Positions 20,322 through 31,900 of a stretch of DNA of 64,000 nt are shown here, in pieces. The notes beneath the pieces were generated by a model. It worked only from the letters and a program-made list of their open reading frames with translations. It searched no databases and was not told where the DNA came from. Origin of the DNA: Cordylochernes scorpioides (Eukaryota > Arthropoda > Arachnida > Pseudoscorpiones > Chernetidae); assembly GCA_030710605.1 (NCBI GenBank), contig CP092875.1, forward strand, positions 69,721,823-69,785,822. The letters run 5' to 3'. The position numbers and the translations under genes were made by a program. Each line of letters begins with the position of its first letter. Positions within the stretch are counted from its first letter, which is position 1.

Positions 20322-22903
20322 AGTTGACTGTTTATTCAGGCCCTAAGTTGGCTGTATGTTCAAGCCCTAAGTTGACTGTATGTTCAGGCTCTAGTTGACT
20401 GTATGTTCAGGCCCTAAGTTGACTGTATGTTCAGGCCCTAAGTTGACTGTTTATTCAGGCCCTAAGTTGGCTGTATGTTCAAGCCCTAAGTTGACTGTAT
20501 GTTCAGGCTCTAAGTTGACTGTATGTTCAGGCCCTAAGTTGACTGTATGTTCAGGCTCTAAGTTGACTGTATGTTCAGGCCCTAAGTTGACTGTGTGTCC
20601 AGGCTACTTGGGCAGGAGGAGATTCCTCTATCTGAACTCTAAGTTGACTGTTTATTCAGGCCCTAAGTTGGCTGTATGTTCAAGCCCTAAGTTGACTGTA
20701 TGTTCAGGCTCTAGTTGACTGTATGTTCAGGCCCTAAGTTGACTGTATGTTCAGGCCCTAAGTTGACTGTTTATTCAGACCCTAAGTTGGCTGTATGTTC
20801 ATGCCCTAAGTTGACTGTATGTTCAGGCTCTAAGTTGACTGTATGTTCAGGCCCTAAGTTGACTGTATGTTCAGGCTCTAAGTTGACTGTATGTTCAGGC
20901 CCTAAGTTGACTGTGTGTCCAGGCTACTTGGGCAGGAGGAGATTCCTCTATCTGAACTCTAAGTTGACTGTTTATTCAGGCCCTAAGTTGGCTGTATGTT
21001 CAAGCCCTAAGTTGACTGTATGTTCAGGCCCTAAGTTGACTGTATGTTCAGGCTCTAAGTTGACTGTATGTTCAGGCCCTAAGTTGACTGTATGTTCAGG
21101 CCCTAAGTTGGCGGTATGTTCAAGCCCTAAGTTGACTGTATGTTCAGGCCCTAAGTTGGCTGTATGTTCAGGCCCTAAGTTGACTGTATGTTCAGGCCCT
21201 AAGTTGGCTGTATGTTCAGGCCCTAAGTTGGCTGTATGTTCAAGCCCTAAGTTGACTGTATGTTCAGGCCCTAAGTTGGCTGTATGTTCAGGCCCTAAGT
21301 TGACTGTATGTTCAGGCCCTAAGTTGGCTGTATGTTCAGGCCCTAAGTTGGCTGTATGTTCAAGCCCTAAGTTGACTGTATGTTCAGGCCCTAAGTTGAC
21401 TATATGTTCAGGCTCTAAGTTGGCTGTATGTTCAGGCCCTAAGTTGACTGTGTGTCCAGGCTACTTGGGCAGGAGGAGATTCCTCTATCTGAACTCTAAG
21501 TTGACTGTTTATTCAGGCCCTAAGTTGGCTGTATGTTCAAGCCCTAAGTTGACTGTATGTTCAGGCCCTAAGTTGACTGTATGTTCAGGCTCTAAGTTGA
21601 CTGTATGTTCAGGCCCTAAGTTGACTGTATGTTCAGGCCCTAAGTTGGCGGTATGTTCAAGCCCTAAGTTGACTGTATGTTCAGGCCCTAAGTTGGCTGT
21701 ATGTTCAGGCCCTAAGTTGACTGTATGTTCAGGCCCTAAGTTGGCTGTATGTTCAGGCCCTAAGTTGGCTGTATGTTCAAGCCCTAAGTTGACTGTATGT
21801 TCAGGCCCTAAGTTGGCTGTATGTTCAGGCCCTAAGTTGACTGTATGTTCAGGCCCTAAGTTGGCTGTATGTTCAGGCCCTAAGTTGGCTGTATGTTCAA
21901 GCCCTAAGTTGACTGTATGTTCAGGCCCTAAGTTGACTATATGTTCAGGCTCTAAGTTGGCTGTATGTTCAGGCCCTAAGTTGGCTGTATGTTCAGGCCC
22001 TAAGTTGACTGTATGTTCAGGCCCTAAGTTGGCTGTATGTTCAGGCCCTAAGTTGACTATATGTTCAGGCTCTAAGTTGGCTGTATGTTCAGGCCCTAAG
22101 TTGGCTGTATGTTCAGGCCCTAAGTTGACTGTATGTTCAGGCCCTAAGTTGACTATGTTCAGGCCCTAAGTTAACTGTATGTTCAGGCCCTAAGTTGGCT
22201 GTATGTTCAGGCCCTAAGTTGGCTGTATGTTCAGGCCCTAAGTTGGCTGTATGTTCAGGCCCTAAGTTGGCTGTATGTTCAGGCCCTAAGTTGGCTGTAT
22301 GTCCAGGCCCTAAGTTGACTGTTTATTCAGGCCCTAAGTTGACTTATGTTCAGGCCCTAAGTTGGCTGTATGTTCAGGCCCTAAGTTGGCTGTATGTTCA
22401 AGCCCTAAGTTGACTGTATGTTCAGGCCCTAAGTTGGCTGTATGTTCAGGCCCTAAGTTGACTGTATGTTCAGGCCCTAAGTTGGCTGTATGTTCAGGCC
22501 CTAAGTTGACTATATGTTCAGGCTCTAAGTTGGCTGTATGTTCAGGCCCTAAGTTGACTATGTTCAGGCCCTAAGTTAACTGTATGTTCAGGCCCTAAGT
22601 TGGCTGTATGTTCAGGCCCTAAGTTGGCTGTATGTTCAGGCCCTAAGTTGGCTGTATGTTCAGGCCCTAAGTTGACTATATGTTCAGGCTCTAAGTTGGC
22701 TGTATGTTCAGGCTCTAAGTTGGCTGTATGTTCAGGCCCTAAGTTGGCTGTATGTCCAAGCCCTAAGTTGACTGTATGTTCAGGCCCTAAGTTGGCTGTA
22801 TGTTCAGGCCCTAAGTTGACTGTATGTTCAGGCCCTAAGTTGACTCTGTGTCCAGGCCCTAAGTTGACTGTATGTTCAGGCCCTAAGTTGGCTGTGTGTC
22901 CAG
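20322..22903 (+). repeat. 24-bp minisatellite (~105 units) in the last intron, left arm
   Basis: Tandem array of a unit reading ctaagttgactgtatg then ttcaggcc, with the main variants ttggctg for ttgactg, ttcaag for ttcagg, and gctctaag for gccctaag. The array is interrupted by pieces that copy the end of the last intron plus the first ~35 bases of exon 13 (around 20600, 20920 and 21455), with another just before the array (20270-20320). Within these pieces one base of the exon is missing (ggcaggagg for ggcaggacgg), breaking its frame. Blocks of 300-530 bp are themselves repeated (higher-order duplication). 24 is a multiple of 3, so long open frames arise (consensus GPKLTVCS); I read these as by-products unless splicing evidence shows otherwise. 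Confidence 0.97.
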
Positions 22904-23058
22904 GCTACTTGGGCAGGACGGAGATTCCTCTATCTGATATCCAGGAGCTGACAGAGAACAGTCCGGAGCCTGTGGTGAAACATTTCCCACTGCACGAGGT
23001 GGAACAGGGTGAGGTCCTGCTCAAACTGGACCTACAGCTGTTTGAGAGTCTCACCTGA
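22904..23058 (+). CDS. ITSN: Intersectin-like RhoGEF, terminal exon 13 (end of C2, stop codon)
   Basis: Acceptor gtccag ending 22903. The two leading bases GC complete glycine, then YLGRTEIPLSDIQELTENSP, HEVEQGEVLLKLDLQLFESL and T, stop TGA at 23056-23058. Intersectin reads FLGRTEI and LHEVPTGEIVVRLDLQLF at the same place, so this is the true C terminus. The exon directly abuts the 24-bp minisatellite, whose units mimic its splice acceptor. Confidence 0.95.
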
Positions 23059-24130
23059 GTCCACCGGACCTCTCTGTAGGTCAACCATATCATCATCTTC
23101 ATCATTGGATCTTTGATTCTTTTTTTAAGCCCTTTTTTTGTTAACTTTTTTTTTTTAGTACATTCCATTTGTTTTGATAAATTTTATTATTTTTTAAACT
23201 ATAGAATATAAAAAAATCAAAATCTATTTTTTTGTTTGTTTAAAGAAAAATGATAAATATTAAGCGGGTTTTTAGTGTAAACTAAACGTATTTAGATGTT
23301 ATAGAGAAATATTAAATATTTAATTTTATATATAATATATATATGGATTTTTTTAAAATAACTTTTTATTTTTTTTTGATTTTGCATTTTTTCATCAATT
23401 TGATACATAAGATATAATGTGATAAATATTTCCAAAAAAAAAAATCATTTTTTTATAATATTTTTTTTCTATTGAAAAAAAAAAGCCTAGGAAATAAATT
23501 TGGGGTGACTAAATTATTAATTTTTTTTTTAGTATTTTTTTATTTTTAAAAAAAAACAAAAACTTTGAAAATTTTTGTATTTATGCAAGAGTATTATAAT
23601 TATACTTTTGCTTATTGAATATTCTTGGTGCTTTTTTATTCTCAATCAAGTCAAGAGGATATGCAAGATATGCAAATCTAAATATATTTATTTAAATTTT
23701 TTTTTTTTCATATGCATTTTTTTCCAATTTTTTCATTTTTCTATTTGTTTATTTGTCATTTTTTAATATAAAATTTTGGTGCAATACTTTTTTTTTTTTC
23801 TTAGAATTGATTTGTCTTATTCATCTCTTTGAGCATATATTCTCATTTGATGATGTATTTAACACACCTTGGTGTTCCATAAATTATATTATCTATCTAT
23901 ATCTATGGATGTTGCCCCACACACTAAAGCCTTGTTCCCTCTGTGTGTGTTTGATGTTTACACCACTCCAGTCTTGCTCAGCACTGTTGATATCTTACAT
24001 GTTATAAATTCCTCTATGCACTTTTCTTCTCGCACTCCATTCCTTCTTGTTGACACCTTTTTATACTACACCTTTTGATGACTCTTTTGCATGAATGTCT
24101 TTTTTTCTTTCTTTTTTCACACTATTGTTA
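23059..24130 (+). other. Putative 3' UTR and downstream AT-rich sequence
   Basis: About 1 kb of very AT-rich sequence after the stop codon with many T and A runs. An aataaa occurs near 23490 and could be a polyadenylation signal. It is recognisably conserved in the inverted arm (61190-62265). No other gene is seen. Confidence 0.5.
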
Positions 24131-24152
24131 AGAAAGCAGTATAATATGTATA

Positions 24153-24405
24153 TACAGTTAAATCTGTCTATAGTGCCCCCTCTAAATAGCGACTTCCTCT
24201 CTATAGCACCCGATTTTAAACATTTTACATTAAAAGTGACCTGTCTATAGCACCCCCTCTCTATAGCACCAGATTTTAAACATTAAAATGTAAACATTTT
24301 ACATTAAAAGTGACCTGTCTATAGCACTACCCCCCCCCCCCCCCCTCTCTACAGCACTCTATTTTGGTGAGTCCCAAGAGGGGGCGCCATAGATAGGTTT
24401 AACTA
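24153..24405. mobile_element. pogo-type MITE (cagttaaacctgtctatag family)
   Basis: cagttaaatctgtctatagt to atagataggtttaacta, with an internal duplicated segment and an 18-base C run at about 24331. Confidence 0.85.
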
Positions 24406-24413
24406 TATATGTT

Positions 24414-24637
24414 TAGATAAGACACAATTTGGATTATATAGATTATAAACACAAGGTAATAAAACCAAATAAATAATTAGTGTGTGACGTTTTGGTTACA
24501 GCATTGTTACCATCTTCAGACAAATGAATGATACTGAATTCATTCAGTACTTTTGTCTGAAGATGGTAACAATGCTGTTACTGAAACGTCACACACTAAT
24601 TATTTATTTGAATTTGGTCTTATTACCTTGTGTGTAT
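24414..24637. mobile_element. Palindromic MITE, family A
   Basis: gataagacacaatttggatt to ttggtcttattaccttgtgt; counterpart 60627-60852. Confidence 0.88.
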
Positions 24638-24644
24638 ATATGTT

Positions 24645-24910
24645 TAGATAATAAAAAGGCAAATATTGGATTGAATAAAAGGTTTATTTACCAATATTTC
24701 AGTTGGCTGAACACCAACCTTTGTTAAGACATTACATTTTTGTATAAACAAACTGTGTAATAAAAAAAAATGTTGTATAAAAAATGTAATGCCTCGACAA
24801 AGGTTGGCATTCAGCCAATGGGAATATAGGTAAAATAAATCTTTTATTCAATCCAATATATCCCTTTTTATTATCTAAAGATTGAAATATGGATTGCTCT
24901 ATATTCAGAA
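24645..24910. repeat. Inverted repeat with cctcgacaaaggttggcatt hairpin
   Basis: gataataaaaaggcaaatat and its inverse flank two facing copies of the aaaggttgg / ccaacctt motif; counterpart 60455-60610. Confidence 0.7.
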
Positions 24911-24930
24911 CAATATATATATATATATAG

Positions 24931-25212
24931 TTAAACCTGTCTATAACGCCCCCTCTAAATAGCGCCTTCCTCTCTATAGCGCCCAATTTTAAACATTGAA
25001 ATGTAAACATTTTACATTAAAAGTGACCTGTCTATAGCAACCCCTCTCTATAGCACCCTATTTTGGTGAGTCCCAAGAGGGGGCACTATAGACAGGTTTA
25101 ACTGTAGTTTGATGCGATTTACATTAAAAGTGACCTGTCTATAGCACCCCCTCTCTATAGCATCCTATTTTGGTGAGTCCCAAGAGGGGGTGCTATAGAC
25201 AGATTTAACTGT
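24931..25212. mobile_element. pogo-type MITE (cagttaaacctgtctatag family), tandem ends
   Basis: Left end at 24931; two right ends (25080-25106 and 25186-25212). Confidence 0.85.
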
Positions 25213-25221
25213 ATATGTTTT

Positions 25222-25396
25222 CAGTAGAACCTCTTTCTAAAGGACAAAATATAGTTGCAGAGCTAAAGTGTACTTTAAAGGGAAGTCTCCTCTTACTTGG
25301 AGAGTTTCTGACCAGTGAAAAATGGTCATTTTTTGGTTATGAGGTATCTTCTCAATTATGTTGAGAAGTATCCTCTCATTGAGGTTCTACTGTACT
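25222..25396. mobile_element. pogo-type MITE (cagtagaacctcc family)
   Basis: cagtagaacctctttctaaa to tgaggttctactgta; counterpart 60086-60262. Confidence 0.85.
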
Positions 25397-26770
25397 CATT
25401 TTAGTCACTTTTATAAAACAAAATTGTATTGCTGGTTTTTAGAGTGGGATTTAGTTTAAACAACTATTCTGGGAACTTTTGAGGGAAAACTAGTTGGAGT
25501 TTTCTTCTTAAACTAGGTACATGGTATTGATAACCTCAGGACACCTTGTGATTCATCCAATACATTTCTGCTATGTTAGGTTGTAATAAATCTTCATTTT
25601 TAAGAAAACAATGGGACACAAATATATAAAAATCATGATATCATGAGTGGCATTAAACGAAATGTTTTGGGATCTAGAGTTAGATAATTGTGCCTCATAG
25701 ACATTCAATCTAATGTTTGGATGTCACCTAAGTTTTAAAGATGATATTATATCTACAAAACTCTCTTCCCTTTTTTTTTTTAAAGAATCCAAAGCCTATA
25801 CTTGATGTTAATAAGATTAACTAAATTGTTTACCATTTTGATTTGGTTGTGTTGCATGTTGATTTACAAAAGCAACTATAGACAGGACAGTAAAGCCTGA
25901 ATGAAGAAATTTCTTTAAAATAAGACACTTTCAGCCAGTAGAGTTTTTATTTTTATGTTTTAACAAAAATCTTTCTTGACGATGACAATATAATTTTGTC
26001 AAAATGTTGAAAAAATAAAAACTCTACGGGACAAAGTTATATTATTTCAAGAAAATGATGAATGTGCTGGCCAGACAACCTCCATCTTTAAAGATGAGAA
26101 AATTTCTGTTATCACCCTAACATAGACCCAAAGACAAGTCTTTTTAACTCATATTATAACTTTGACTTCCAATCTTTATTAAAAGTTTTAAAAAATGAGC
26201 AAACTTTAGGCATATAGATTTTTTTTTCTTGTATCTTTTTGATTGCTAAAATGAGAAGCTTGCTTGAAAACTCTTTTTTAAAATCTTTTTAATAAAGATA
26301 TGGTTTTCCAGTTTAAGTTGTAATGTTAGTCAAATATTTTATAACAATATTCTATTTTTTATATTTTAAAACATGGGTCTTTAAAATGAATGAGAGTTTC
26401 TTTGCTTCTTTCATCTCTCTTACACATGCCAGTTAATCACATTGTGTAAATTTGTTCATCACTTAACTGCATTCCTTGCCTTTTATTTCACTAAAACAAC
26501 TTCAAAATACTCTTAAAAACATACAAACATATTGAGAGGTACTTTATTAGATATTATTGATAACTTTTGTATATATTTGTTTCTCTAATTTGCTTTAATG
26601 CCTTTGTTAAAATACTCAAATTTGATGTTTTGCATTCATTCATATGCATATTGATTTTCTCTTCTTATTATTTTTTTTTGTTTTGCTATCAAATTCTTGT
26701 AAAAATTATAAGGATAACTCTTATGTTTGAAAATAAAATATATTTTTTTTTAAAATAATACATATATAAT
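25397..26770. other. AT-rich sequence shared by both arms, no gene
   Basis: Aligns with 58730-60085. Contains facing copies of gtagagttttta near 25940 and 26025 around a ttgacgatgacaa / ttgtcaaaatgtt hairpin, a further hammerhead-like relic. Nothing coding seen. Confidence 0.6.
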
Positions 26771-26772
26771 CT

Positions 26773-27295
26773 TTGATAAGGCACAATTTGGATTATAGAT
26801 TATAAACACAAGACAATAAACACAATAATAAGACCAAATCCAAATAAATAGTGTGTCTTATTTGGATTTGGTCTTATTACCTTGTGTTTATAACACACTA
26901 TTTAATACAAGAAAATAAAACCTAATTCAAATAATTTAATAGTGTGTGACGTTTCCACAACAGCATTGTTACCATCAAAGAACAAAATGAGTAATTTTTT
27001 TATTCTTTTGTCTGATGATGGTGACAATGCTGTTGTCGAAACGTCACACACTATTAAATTATTTGGATTAGGACTTATTTTCTTGTATTAAATAGTGTGT
27101 TTATAAACACAAGGTAATAAGACCAAATCTAATTAAGACACACCAGACACTATTCATTTATTTGGAATTGGGCTTATTATTGTGTTTATAATCTTGTATT
27201 ATAATCTATAATCCAAATTGTGCTTTGTCAACAAACTATTTATTTATTTGGATTTGGTTTATTACCTTGTGTTTATATATAATCTCTCTATTCAA
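26773..27295. mobile_element. Nested palindromic MITEs: family B inside family A
   Basis: Family-A ends (26773 and ~27100-27140, 27240-27290) enclose a complete family-B copy (26905-27090). The inverted counterpart (58040-58717) has two tandem B copies, so the nest has been rearranged. Confidence 0.8.
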
Positions 27296-27479
27296 ATGTA
27301 TCCCTACTTCATAGGGGAAAGTAAAATATGCACGCCTTGGGAACACTCTACCCTGGACACACTCCACCCTGGGTACAATATTTAGTGGGCTGATGTAATT
27401 CACTAGGCACCTCTATTGAGTTCTTAAAGGGGGTTGGAGACTTCAATAAAGATAATAAGGCACAATTTGGATTATTCTA

Positions 27480-27915
27480 TATACAGTTACGAGCGTCATC
27501 ATCTCTGTCACCGTTTGCTTTTTTTTTTTTGGAATGGCGCTCTCCTATTGGTTGGCTACGATCACATGGCTACGATGGCGCCGCCACTACGCGAGACACT
27601 TTGTTTTTGACTTTGCCCCCCCCCCCCCCCCCACTCGCTTTTTGGTTTTTGTAACTATTGTGTTGGAGCGGGTCGCTCCATAAATAAATGCATATATTAG
27701 TTAATAACTAAATGGAATCCTCTCTTTCTTTTTCCCAGTAAGAGACGCCTACGGAAGCCAACAGTACATAGACAGATAAAGCACATAGGCTATAGTTATT
27801 AACTAATATATGCATTTATTTAAGGCGCCAATTTATAATTGTAACAAATAGTATTTGAATCAAAACATTCAATCGGGTAAAACACGGGCGTTGCCCGGGT
27901 CATTCGGCTAGTAGA
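27480..27915. repeat. C-run repeat plus TIR element
   Basis: gttacgagcgtcatcatctc, a C run (27617-27632), then a TIR pair aaatgcatatattagttaat (27687) / attaactaatatatgcattt (~27800) followed by ggcgccaatttataattgta...ggctagta. Present in the right arm at 57413-57850. Confidence 0.75.
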
Positions 27916-28975
27916 TTATAAACACAAGGTAATAAGACCAAATCCAAATAGATAAATAGTGTGTGACATCTCGGTAACAGTGTTGTTACCATCTTCAGAC
28001 AAAAGTATTGAAATGTAATCAATGAAAATTATAATACCTGTGTTTAGACTTCAATAAAGAGACTAAAGTGGTAAATTTTCAAAATCTAAATAAATTTGAG
28101 GATCACCTCTCTAAATAACTAGGTTGTACCATAAGAGTCTTACTTTGTTAGAACAATGTTAGCAATGTGATGTTACAGAAATGTTATCTATAGTTTGTTT
28201 GTTACCATCAGAGCTATGATTAGTTACCAAATACTTACAACTCCATTATTCCAGATTGTTAAAACTGTTGCCTCGTTAATATGATTTAAATGAAAGCTAA
28301 CTATAAAAATGTGTGTTATGTTACCAATTCTCACAGATTAGAGTATTTCTATACTCTCTAGTTTGATAATGGGGGTAGTAATGCTGAGATATTGATATAT
28401 TTACTTGGAATGAGTCTTGTTACCTTTATGTGATTGTGTTACATTATTTGTCAATATTATAAAAGTTACAATTTGAATTATAGATCAGAAACCGATGGTA
28501 ATAATAAATAAATTGTATATGACATCTCTGTAAAGGCATTGTTACCATCTTCAGACTAAAATAGTTTTGAGCCAAAAGGCAATTCATTGAATATATTTAC
28601 ATAAAATAAATGTGTACCTGGATCTATGAAAGAAAAAAAAAATGCAATCTCTTCCAATGTCTCCCTCTTTATAAATTTATGGCACAATGCAATAAATTGA
28701 CAAAGAGGTAGATTCCCTCGAAACATTTAGAGAAAAATTTTAATTTCTTTACAGACTTTTATATTTAAAAGTACTTTGGTTTGGAAAAAAATTCCAAAAA
28801 GATATATTACAAGAAAAATTTGAGGGTGAAAAGTTTCTTTCTAAAAATAAAAGTGAACTTTTAACCCTTGCATTTCTCTCATATTTCTGTCTAAATATGG
28901 TAATAATGCTGTTCCCAAAATGTCACATACAGTTTATTTATTTAGATTTGGTCTCTTCTTACTTTGTATCTATTA
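27916..28975. repeat. Fragmented palindromic MITEs in AT-rich sequence
   Basis: MITE left half at 27918-28015 and diverged pieces at 28466-28565 and 28868-28975; otherwise unrecognised. Counterpart 55866-57410. Confidence 0.6.
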
Positions 28976-29227
28976 TGATAGGAGAGTTTTATATACATTA
29001 CTTCCCAGCAAAATATCGAAAAGTTTCTGTTATCCATAAAAGAATCTGGTATAATTTCAGCAATTATACCATTCAATTTAGGGTGGGTAGGAAATGCTGG
29101 TACACACTACAACACTGGTACAATATTTTTCTATCTTGCCAGAAATATAACATTTTGTTGAGAATCTTTCTTCATTTCTATATATATATATATATATTTT
29201 TTTTGTATATTGAAGTAGCATTAACCT

Positions 29228-29324
29228 ATATGTGGTGCGCTTACAGTAAAAGCAGTCGCTAACTACCCACCATGATTATCATGGCCTGTACCTCGTGTAC
29301 TAGGGATAAGCAAAAAAAAAAAAA
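29228..29324 (+). mobile_element. 5'-truncated SINE, left arm only, 11-bp target duplication
   Basis: agcattaacct at 29217-29227 and 29325-29335 flanks 97 bp of SINE 3' end with an A-rich tail. The right arm has a single uninterrupted agcattaacct (as its complement near 55627). Confidence 0.92.
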
Positions 29325-29335
29325 AGCATTAACCT

Positions 29336-30180
29336 GGTTCAAATTCACATAAATAGGTACCGCACAGCAAGAGCAACCTAGTTCATGATAAGCATGAAGT
29401 AGCATTAAGGGCAATTAAAAATTTGCATAATATATAAACATGTTTATTACATCTATCCTTGGAGAACCAAACATTCCAATTATTATTTATTTATTTATTT
29501 ATTTTTTAGTATTCAAATGTTAAGGCATTCCAATTTTTTTTTTGTTTACACTTAAGTTAAGCTAATTGATGTTAACTATAAATCAAGGTTACTACATATA
29601 TATATATTAAAAATAAAGAAGGCATCTCCTGACCACGAGCACATGTGCTTTTTAGATGGCAGAGCGCCATCTAGTGGAGCAAGAATAAACTAAACGTTTA
29701 TTTAGCTTCCTCCGTGAAATTTGGCCAATATATATATATGGTATTTCATTTATACAATTGTGGTAGTAATATGCTAATTTTGTTAGATTTGATACAATGT
29801 TCTATATTCTCTAATTATGTACAGGTGTTAAAAACATATTAATTGAAATTTTTGATGACATTTTAAGTTTTTTTTTTATTCCTACCACTATAAAGTGTTG
29901 ATAAAACAACCTATTAAATAAAATCTCCTTTAAAAGGTGAGGGAAGCCTGTATTATTGGCAGGTGTGAAAATGGCATAGGATTATCAATAAATGATTTTA
30001 AACATTCTGATTGGAAGCCCACACATTGAACTGAACACCAACCTTTTTCAGTCCCGAGAATTCAATTGGGGTAGGGTAACTACTTTGAATTTAAAACCTA
30101 ATTGAGTTTAAATCCAGAAAATTCTGGTTCTTTGGCTCCTGAGTCTTAAATTGAGAATTCACTATATATGCAAATTTATA
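29336..30180. other. AT-rich sequence with an arm-specific ~125-bp insertion
   Basis: At 29606-29730 the left arm carries gaaggcatctcctgaccacg...gcgccatctagtggagcaag inside an AT microsatellite. The right arm carries a hAT-type composite at the same spot. No gene seen. Confidence 0.6.
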
Positions 30181-30181
30181 T

Positions 30182-30616
30182 ACAGTAGAACCTCCCAGTA
30201 AAGGATACCATCTAGTTGCAGAGCTAAAGTGTTCTTTACAGAGAGGTATCCCTTTACTGAAGAGTTACTATTTTTTATAAGTTAAAACTAAAAAATAAAT
30301 CTTTATGAGCATATTAAATCCTTGTTTAACACTTAGTAAATGGTTATTGGAAACTAGTTAAATAACATTAAACATTGAAAATGATTTTTATTAAAAAATA
30401 TTTTTGTTGAACTCAATTTTCTGAATTGTTCGCTAGTGGGAATGTCTATTATATGTAAAAATCAGTAAATAATGCATTGGGATCCATTGTTTGCAGGTGT
30501 CTGCTAGTACGAACATATTTTCAATGGGAAGGCAATTTTGGCAGTAAAAACTGTCCGTTATTTAGAGGTATCTGCTAACGTGAGTGTCCGTTGCTCTAAG
30601 GGAGGTTCTACTGTAT
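30182..30616. mobile_element. Long pogo-type element (cagtagaacctcc ends)
   Basis: cagtagaacctcccagtaaa to gggaggttctactgta, 435 bp, larger than its relatives, with a second inverted segment inside (aatgcattgggatccattgt). Counterpart 53549-53977. Confidence 0.8.
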
Positions 30617-31033
30617 ATAGAAAATTTACACACACTACACTCATGTTTACCACAGTTATGGATATCAAGTTTTGAGAGATGGGATATGTTTGAATAGAAC
30701 TCTAGTATCATGGAGACAACTATTCAATTAACAGCTCTCTTCTGTTGGATGGGGACATTGTTTTCACTTTTATATTAAAAGGGATTTTTCACTGCTCTGT
30801 AATACATTACATTACCTGTGAGTATCAGTACATTATATTATATACATGAGTGGGAATAGATATCACCATCTTGGGATAAACTTTTCAGCCAACACACTAA
30901 TAAACACAACTTTTCATCCAACACTATCATAAATAGATGTGCTTGGTCATCATTATCTTTCACCTTTTTGAGGAACAAACTTGACATTGTACACACACCC
31001 GAATGTCTCATTTGTTACACCAACTTCTACAGA
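30617..31033. other. No recognisable feature
   Basis: Shared by both arms (right 53155-53545); no exon or repeat recognised. Confidence 0.5.
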
Positions 31034-31300
31034 TTGATAAGGCACAATTTGGATTATAGATTATAAACACAAGGTAATAAGACCAAATCCAAATAAATAA
31101 ATAGTGTGTGACATTTTGGTAACAATGAAAATTTCAGTACTTTTGTCTGAAGATGGTAAAAATGCTGTTACCGAAATGTCACACACTATTTATTTATTTG
31201 GATTCGGTCTTATTACCTTGTGTTTATAACATTACATATATATTGTCAACAGATATGTTGTTGTTTCTTATCCCCGAGCTAGGTCAAAAGGTATTTTACA
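31034..31300. mobile_element. Palindromic MITE family A plus LINE-tail scrap, left arm only
   Basis: gataaggcacaatttggatt to ttggattcggtcttattacc (31034-31229), followed by gttgttgtttcttatccccg (LINE tail, minus). The right arm runs directly across (ttatcatctgtagaaggtgt near 53163). Confidence 0.8.
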
Positions 31301-31900
31301 TTGCTCACATACCTTCCATCTTACATCAACAAATGTGAAATTTTGTCATTACACTTTTTTTTCATATAAAAATTTGGCATTGCTAACTATACAGCAAAAA
31401 AACTATAGAAAATATTCTCAAATTCTCTAGACTTCAAATTGACAAGATTTAATATTTGGCACATTTCCTCTGTAATTCTTCTAGATAAAAAATATGACTC
31501 CCATACAGAATTTGTAAATTTCAGAAAGATACCAAAGCTTACATTCTTGTCATCTTTACCATTTTATTTAAAATATAGAATTATTTATTTTCTTAATTGT
31601 GCTTTTTTCCTAATCAATGTTTTTTCATATTTTTGAAACCTAATGCTATTCACCTAATATATATATTTGGTATAAAAGTACAAAAAAAAGCTTTGTCTAC
31701 TTATTTTCCTCGATGTTAAAATGCTCTGTATAAAATCTATACTGGGGGAAAATGTGTTTTATTCTTTGTAAAATCTTCCATGTGTTTCCTATGCACCGCA
31801 GTATTGTACTGTATCAATAAACACTATTTTGTTACTAAATTCTCTATGCTTTCTTTTATATATGTACATCCACTACATTTATTAATTGGGGTAACTCCGC
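31300..31900. other. AT-rich sequence shared by both arms
   Basis: Aligns closely with 52550-53130; no gene seen. Confidence 0.6.

Noticed and set aside
20715-22169. 484-residue open frame of KLTVCSGP repeats as a separate repeat-protein gene
   Set aside because: It lies wholly in an intronic 24-bp satellite whose unit length is a multiple of 3, so the frame stays open without selection. It has no independent start context or non-repeat domain, and units with indels break it repeatedly.
20270-22903. CRISPR-like array
   Set aside because: Units are contiguous with no unique spacers, and the genome is eukaryotic; it is a minisatellite.
27617-27632. C run as a G-quadruplex or gene regulatory element
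   Set aside because: A simple homopolymer inside a dispersed repeat, present in both arms with differing length; no further support.
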